DNA of 64,000 bases from Proteles cristata cristata (Eukaryota > Chordata > Mammalia > Carnivora > Hyaenidae). Positions 58,850-64,000 of this stretch are shown piece by piece (positions within the stretch are counted from its first letter, which is position 1; each line of letters begins with the position of its first letter). The position numbers were made by a program, and so were the translations under genes. Below the pieces are notes generated by a model. That model searched no databases and was not told the origin of the DNA. It was given only the letters and a program-made list of their open reading frames with translations. The stretch is taken from positions 2,894,501-2,958,500 of the forward strand of contig JAESUZ010000756.1 in assembly GCA_017311185.1 (NCBI GenBank), given 5' to 3'.

Positions 58850-59463
58850 TAAAAATATCTTGAGGTGAGAGAAAAAAAATCACAACATACCAAAATGTAT
58901 GGAGCACTTCAAAGGCAGTGGTCCCAGGCAAATATATAGCTGCCAATACCTATATGAAACAGAATAAAGAGTGAAGAAATAGATGCTGATATAGCAACTG
59001 ATATATATACTCAACTGATCTTTGATAAAGAAGCAAAGGAAACAAAATATAGCAAAGGTAGTCCCTTCAACAAAGAATCTGGAACAATTCAACATCCACT
59101 TGTAAACAAAAATAAATTTAAACCCAGACCTGACCTCCTTCATAGAAATTAACCTCAAAATGGGTCACTTATATTTAAAACACAAAAGTATGAACCTCCA
59201 GAAATCAACATAGGGAGAAAAGCTACATGATTTGGGCAAAGCAACAACTTTTTAAACATACCACCAAAAGCTTGATCCATGAAAGAAGCAGTTAATGAGC
59301 TGTACTTCATTAAAATTAGAAGAAAATAAAACAAACAGACAAACAAAAAACTTCTGCTCTGTAAATGATAATGTCAAGAGAATTGAGTTAGACCAGCCAC
59401 AGAATGAAAGAAAATATTTGCCAAAGGCACATCTGAAAAAGCATTGCTATCTATCCATGTACC

Positions 59464-59490
59464 TACATGTCTGTCTGTCTATCATCTATC

Positions 59491-59543
<53 letters not shown>

Positions 59544-59585
59544 ATCTATCTATCTATCAATCGTCTATCTACCTACCTGCCTACT
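59464..59585. repeat. (CT)n(CTAT)n compound microsatellite
   Basis: TCTG, CTAT, then about 13 CT units and further CTAT/CTAC units over 120 bp within L1. Confidence 0.94.
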
Positions 59586-59715
59586 TACCCACTTAAAACT
59601 CAACAATAAAAAAACAAAAAATCCAACTAAAAAATGGACCGATGACCTTAACAGACACCACAACAAAGAGAAATAGAGATGGCAAATAAGCATATGAAAA
59701 GATGTAATCCAAAAA

Positions 59716-59996
59716 TGTAATACAGTAAGCCTACTAGGAAGAGGGAAATCACGGTCTTTTGTAGCCTTATTTTGGACATGACAATCCATCAAATTTGGCC
59801 TATTGTATTGGTTGGGAGCGGGTCACTATGCAAGTCCACACTCCAGGGCATTGGATAACGTGGAGGTGTGAATTCAAGGAAATGAGAATCATTGTGGCCA
59901 TCTCAGAAGTCTGCTTACTACAGAAAAGCCTTACCTTTAAGATCAGAGTTATTACTTACATTTAACACTTTACTGGAAGTGTTAACAATCATGATA

Positions 59997-59998
<2 letters not shown>
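59716..59998. other. Unassigned segment between two L1 fragments
   Basis: CAGGGCATTGGATAACGTGG and GTGGCCATCTCAGAAGTCTG recall the end of a repeat family I cannot name. No gene. Confidence 0.35.

Positions 59999-60033
<35 letters not shown>
59999..60033. repeat. (CA)n microsatellite
   Basis: About 16 CA units. Confidence 0.95.
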
Positions 60034-60035
<2 letters not shown>

Positions 60036-60874
60036 GTGATATAGGGATGGATTGGGAAGAACAAATCTCACATTATTTGCAAATAAAATAAATGTGCACA
60101 TAGGAAAATGCATAGAAAGGTATTATAATTAGAAAGTGAAAGAAAACCGCTGAATTCAAAATTAGTATGAAGAAATACAACATTTTCCCATGTAAGAGTG
60201 AGTTTGAAGAGGAACGTAAAAGTATCTTAAAGGAACAGCAAAAAAAAAAAAAAATGAAGTACTTAGGCATAAATCTATATGGAGAAAATTCTATGGACAC
60301 AATTACAGAACTTTCTAAGAAATGTTAAAGGAGACCTAAGTGAATGAAGAAATACACATTGCTCACAGGTCAATATTTGAAAGAGGCCACTTTTCTAGCC
60401 TTCAGTCATCAATCCCTTTTCTCTATTTTTACCAATGTAGGACACATAGCCTACTAGATATGAAGGCTTATTCTAAAGCTATGTAACAGAGGTGGCAGAG
60501 TATTGTAGGAAAAGTAGACAGACGGATGGAGCAGAACAGAAAGCTCAGAAACAGACCCAGGTTTATAAAAACAGCTGACAGAGTTGGCATTTTAGATCAT
60601 TAGAAAGGATACGCTCTCAATCCATGTTTCTGAAACAACTGAGTTGCCCTATCAAAAAAAAAAAAAAGAAGGGAAAAAAAAGTGAGAGAGAAAGAAATTG
60701 AAGTCCTGCCTCACATGCAAAAACAGTATAAAAATCACAAATAAAAAACCAGTTTCAGGCAGATTTAAAAATTCAAAAATTCAAAAATAAAAAAACATAG
60801 TTTTCCCAAATGGTGATACTGAAGATTTCCATTATTTCAAGATGCTAAATAATTTATTTATTAAAGAGGAAACA

Positions 60875-61101
60875 GGGGCATATGGGCGGCTCAGTCAGGG
60901 AAGCATCCGACTTCAGCCGAGGTCATGATCTCCCTGATCCTGAGTTCGAGCCTGGCATCAGGATCTGTGTGGACAGCTCAGAGCCTGGAGCCTGTTTCAG
61001 ATTCTGTGTCTCCCTCTCATTCTCTGCCCCTCCCCCACTCACACCCTGTCTCCCTCTCTATCGAAAATAATAAAATGAACATTAAAAATTTTTAAAAGAA
61101 G
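60875..61101 (+). mobile_element. CAN-SINE
   Basis: Sense copy: GGGGCATATGGGCGGCTCAG, CCGAGGTCATGATCTCCCTG, tail CGAAAATAATAAAATGAAC. Imperfect duplication AAGAGGAAACA (60864-60874) / AAGAAGAAACA (61102-61112). Confidence 0.92.
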
Positions 61102-61289
61102 AAGAAGAAACAACACCAAAGACAAACCGCATTGTGTGAAAGCCTTCTGTTCATCAAAGGATCACATAAAGGGGAAAAACAATACACAAAATAGAATACC
61201 TTTGTAACTTACGCAACTGACAAAGGGCCTGTATACAGAATAAAGAAACAAATACAAAGTTTCACAAAGTGAAATAAAAGATGTGAAGA

Positions 61290-61459
61290 AGTGGGGCACC
61301 TGGGCGGCTTAGTCGGTTAAGTGCCCGACTTTCGCTTAGGTCATGATCTCACGGTTCGTGGGTTCGAGCCCCGCGTCGGGCTCTGTGCTGACCGCCAGCT
61401 CAGAGCCTGGAGGGTATTTCAGAGTCTGTATCTCCCTCTCTCTCTGACCCTCCCCTGCT

Positions 61460-61499
<40 letters not shown>

Positions 61500-61537
61500 G
61501 AAATAAATTAAAAAACATTTAAAAAAATTAAAAAAGA
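61290..61537 (+). mobile_element. CAN-SINE, young subfamily
   Basis: Sense copy: GGGGCACCTGGGCGGCTTAG, TTTCGCTTAGGTCATGATCT, GCTGACCGCCAGCTCAGAGC, (CT)n and tail TCCTAGAAATAAATTAAAAA. A 14-bp duplication AAAAGATGTGAAGA lies at 61276-61289 and 61538-61551. Confidence 0.95.
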
Positions 61538-62619
61538 AAAAGATGTGAAGAGGCACTTCACAAACGCAGAAATCCAAGGGACCAATAAGTTTATGAAAAA
61601 AGTGTTTAATCTCATTAGTAACGGAGAAATGCAAACTAAAAACACAATGGGATACCACCAAATTGCCAAAAATGGCAACATGTTATGATGCCATGAACTC
61701 CATGAGAAAAGCTAGACTCAAAATAATACATATGATATGATTCCAATCATATGGTGTGCAAAAGCAAGGCACAGATATATAGAGATATCTATGTATATCT
61801 TAAGTGAAACATACACAGGTGTGTTGGTTGGCAAACTCAGGAGCTTCTGGGATAAAATCTGAAATGTTCCTCCTTCCATAGAGGGCAAGGAGAAGCCAAA
61901 AAGAGAGGCAGACCACTCTGGATTAGTATGTGGCAGATTTAATAAACAATGGAACTTACTTAAGAGGCTTGTCTTGGATAGTGGCAAAACCAGGGAATTT
62001 CTGCACCAACTGCCAAATCTTACAAATCTATACAGAAGCTTTAACTGGGTTCAGTAATTTTTCAGTCTAAATGGTCTTGACAACATATTGCTTGAAAACG
62101 GCTCCAACTATGGGAACAATGGGCAGGGTGTATTTTTCAAGGACAGAGGAGAGGGTGAGGGACCTCTGATTGCATGGGTCTAGCTCATGGGTCAACTGGC
62201 AGTTATGTCCTCTTGAAAAACTTATCCATCACTCCATTTCTCATGAAGGGATCTTATAATTGTACACACACCTTTCTTCAGTGTGCTCTGAGTGGATCGC
62301 AAAGGGGTCCATTAGCATGAAAGTGGCTCATTTGGTGGCTATCTGGCCATCCTGCTGGGCTCTTCCATTGAAAATTCTGGTGTGATGCATGTTGGTGTTC
62401 TCAGCAGCATAGCCCATTGAGTCAAGCTGTCTCCCTAGACTTCCATACATTATGTTGGATCTCAACAGGCATCTCCAGTCTGGCATGTGCTGAACAGGCC
62501 CTACTGCTGATCATTCAAATGTATTAAAGTCTAGGATTGTACCTCAGTCCAGTTGGCCAAGGTGGTTTTGCCTGTTAATAATTTAATCTGCTGCTTTCAT
62601 ATTCCGTTATTCCTCTCTA

Positions 62620-63131
62620 GGCACCTAGCTGCTTATGGGTTATAAAGGAGGAGACCTCCATTCAATGTCATGTTCTTTTGCTCAGTCTTTCATTCACATC
62701 ATGACCTTTGAAATGAGGTCTACAATTACTATCTGTTCAACAAAGGTATCTGTACGTGGTATTCACCTTCCTGACCCCCTAATTGTGTCAGCTCAGTTTG
62801 TACAGGAAAGGGACAAAGGAAAGCTTGTATTAAGTCAGACTTAATGTCCACACAAACCATATTTAGAACTCTCACTGGGAAACAGGGCACAAATATAATC
62901 AACTTGCCAATTTCTCATTGGTTAGGAACTCCAATGGATGGTCCATGACTCCTTTGGCAGTTGCCTTGGGTGTTGTTTGGAATGGATAGGACATGCTGTT
63001 ACTGCATTAATTCTGTATTTTAAGATCAACCCAGCATTCTTGGCAATAAGCCATCCCATCCGGGTATAATGGTGGCTACTCTTTTTATGCAGCCAATCTG
63101 TGGTATCTACTGAACAGTCAGTTGCCATCAC
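62620..63131 (-). pseudogene. Retroviral integrase-like region, inactivated
   Basis: The open frame at 62922-63131 covers a linker between the zinc-binding and catalytic parts, with HPRQLPKES. Frame-broken continuation contains NWQVDYI near 62915 and a later AKEHDIEW near 62655, which look like core-domain segments. Several stop codons lie between them, so no enzyme can be made. Confidence 0.65.
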
Positions 63132-63254
63132 TTCTACCTGAGCTAGGACATTGCTAGGGGGTGTCGGTGCCTTATGAGCTGGGGTATGGAAGGCAGTGAG
63201 GACTGCCTCAGGTTCTTACAGCTAAACCCAACTGTCTTTCTACATACCCTGACT

Positions 63255-63629
63255 TCACAATGGCTTATTCATGATCATCCACCCCACAGCTTTCCATTGT
63301 CCAAGACGTAGGTTTAATCCCTTTAGAACAGCCCAAATGTCCATGCAAAGGGGTAATGGCTGGGGCTCATGAGTGATCACCAGAAAAACTGCCCTAAGCT
63401 TTGTCCACTGGCCACTGTGGTTTATTCCTATCCATTCAGATGGTATCAGTGTTGCTGAATAGAAACTGTGATCAGTGAGGGCAGGTTGTCCCTGACTAGA
63501 CCCATCTGGATACCAGGCATGGCCTGGGATGTTCTTTGCTCCCTCTCTCCAGGGTACAGGGGCCACCACAGAAATAGGGGTGGGGAATGTAGAAGGTGTA
63601 TATAGTCTACAGGGGCTAGTAGCACCCAC
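63255..63629 (-). pseudogene. Retroviral RNase H-like domain, inactivated
   Basis: The 124-codon frame shows the first catalytic neighbourhood AWYPDGSS (residues 38-45, Asp42) and the third-Asp region LCMDIWAVLKGL. At the second catalytic position, where the family has Glu, the copy has Lys in WTKLRAV. Together with frame shifts this marks a dead domain. It lies directly upstream of the integrase-like region, the order expected in pol. Confidence 0.75.
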
Positions 63630-64000
63630 ATTTCTGGAGACAGTGGGTTGGCAGACAGGATCATCCTCTGAGGCAAACAGACCTGCTGTTTAGTCTAAGT
63701 GGGAGTTTGAGTGATGGCAAAGGCTGGTTGCTGCACCATATTCTCAACTTACCCCTTGATAGGTAGGGAAGTTCTTACAACAATAAAGTCTCTTTTTGTG
63801 GGAAGCTCTACGTGGAGGAGCACTGTGTATACTGCCAGAGCTGTTGCTCTATGGGGTGTATTGAATTTCTGCTCTCTTTCTGGAGCTGAGACCTGAATCG
63901 TAGGGGAACTCTGCTCTCCCATTGTTTCTGCCACAGAGCCCAGCTCATACCTTCCAGAGTCATAGATGCATCTAACTCAAATGATAATCCTATTTGGGAA

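Larger units (their letters stand above)
56281..59715 (+). mobile_element. Old L1, ORF1 end through ORF2, with internal loss
   Basis: Order on the plus strand: ORF1 3' part (AGCTTCCCAGATTGGATGAA, TTATATCCAGAAAAACTATC); inter-ORF (TTGTTGGGCCTACAATATAT at 57077); ORF2 N-terminal half (GACTTCAAGATGGCAGC at 58263); then after a gap near 58900-58985 the C-terminal half (CAACTGATCTTTGATAAAGA at 59013, CTTCATTAAAATTAGAAG). Several SINEs and a (CTAT)n tract interrupt it. Confidence 0.75.
60060..61760 (+). mobile_element. Old L1 ORF2 fragment, separate copy
   Basis: Sense ORF2: GAAATGTTAAAGGAGACCTA (60320), ACAGACCCAGGTTTATAAAA (60552), AAGCCTTCTGTTCATCAAAG (61140), AGAGGCACTTCACAAACGCA (61548), ATGGGATACCACCAAATTG (61647). 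It repeats ORF2 territory already seen at 59000-59700, so it is a second element. Two SINEs interrupt it. Confidence 0.7.
61830..64000 (-). mobile_element. Endogenous retrovirus pol region, degraded, cut by window edge
   Basis: Minus-strand translation shows, from right to left, a reverse-transcriptase C-terminal/connection-like stretch (63749-63934), an RNase H-like domain (63255-63560) and an integrase-like region (about 62620-63131). Stops and frame changes separate them. Sequence from 62620 down to about 61830 should correspond to the integrase end, env or LTR, but I recognise no env motif or LTR boundary. The upstream part of the provirus lies beyond 64000. Class is not resolved. Confidence 0.7.

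Noticed and set aside
1..64000. CRISPR array or novel bacterial system
   Set aside because: All regular repeats are microsatellites, L1 or SINE copies; the genome is mammalian. No direct-repeat/spacer structure exists.

Overview
The window is 64 kb of mammalian, almost certainly carnivoran, non-coding DNA. The diagnostic signal is about 30 copies of a tRNA-Lys-derived CAN-SINE: a head reading GGGGCGCCTGGGTGGCTCAG on its own strand, a B-box-like GGTTCGAGCCC, a CT-rich stretch and an AATAAATAAA tail. Carnivore-type L1 elements accompany them. The SINE variants suggest a feliform (cat, mongoose, hyena or civet side) rather than a caniform; that is inference from memory of the families. I found no convincing protein-coding exon, no functional RNA gene, no CRISPR array and no bacterial feature. 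Essentially every open reading frame lies in a repeat or is chance.

Layout. 1-7.5 kb: an old minus-strand L1 holding a younger minus-strand L1 (3457-6868) and several SINEs. 7.5-17 kb: mostly unique sequence with L2 and MIR relics, SINEs and a 5S rRNA pseudogene fragment (13356-13426). 17-19.1 kb: a GC-richer unique stretch, then a long old L2. 19.1-26.3 kb: mostly unique DNA with a CpG-containing segment at 22.54-22.99 kb. 26.4-28.7 kb: two old L1 pieces and a (CTTT)n tract. 28.7-39.8 kb: unique sequence with SINEs, a possible processed pseudogene (29.2-30.1 kb), candidate conserved non-coding DNA (33.1-33.7 kb), a small inverted L1 and a solo-LTR-like element (37249-37810).

39.8-44.3 kb holds the best-resolved event: a carnivore L1 with a 5' inversion (twin priming) bounded by a perfect 16-bp target-site duplication. 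44.3-50.3 kb is unique DNA with many SINEs. 50.3-61.7 kb is a run of plus-strand L1 fragments with SINEs and a hAT-like MER element. 61.8-64 kb is a degraded endogenous retrovirus pol region on the minus strand (RNase H, then integrase), which continues past the window edge.

There is no gene network here. The interest is in retrotransposition: nested insertions datable by target-site duplications, two twin-primed L1s, repeated insertion at the same site, and a recently active SINE subfamily with eight copies sharing a distinctive head and a TCCTAGAAATAAA tail. Family names rest on my memory of consensus sequences; no database search was run.
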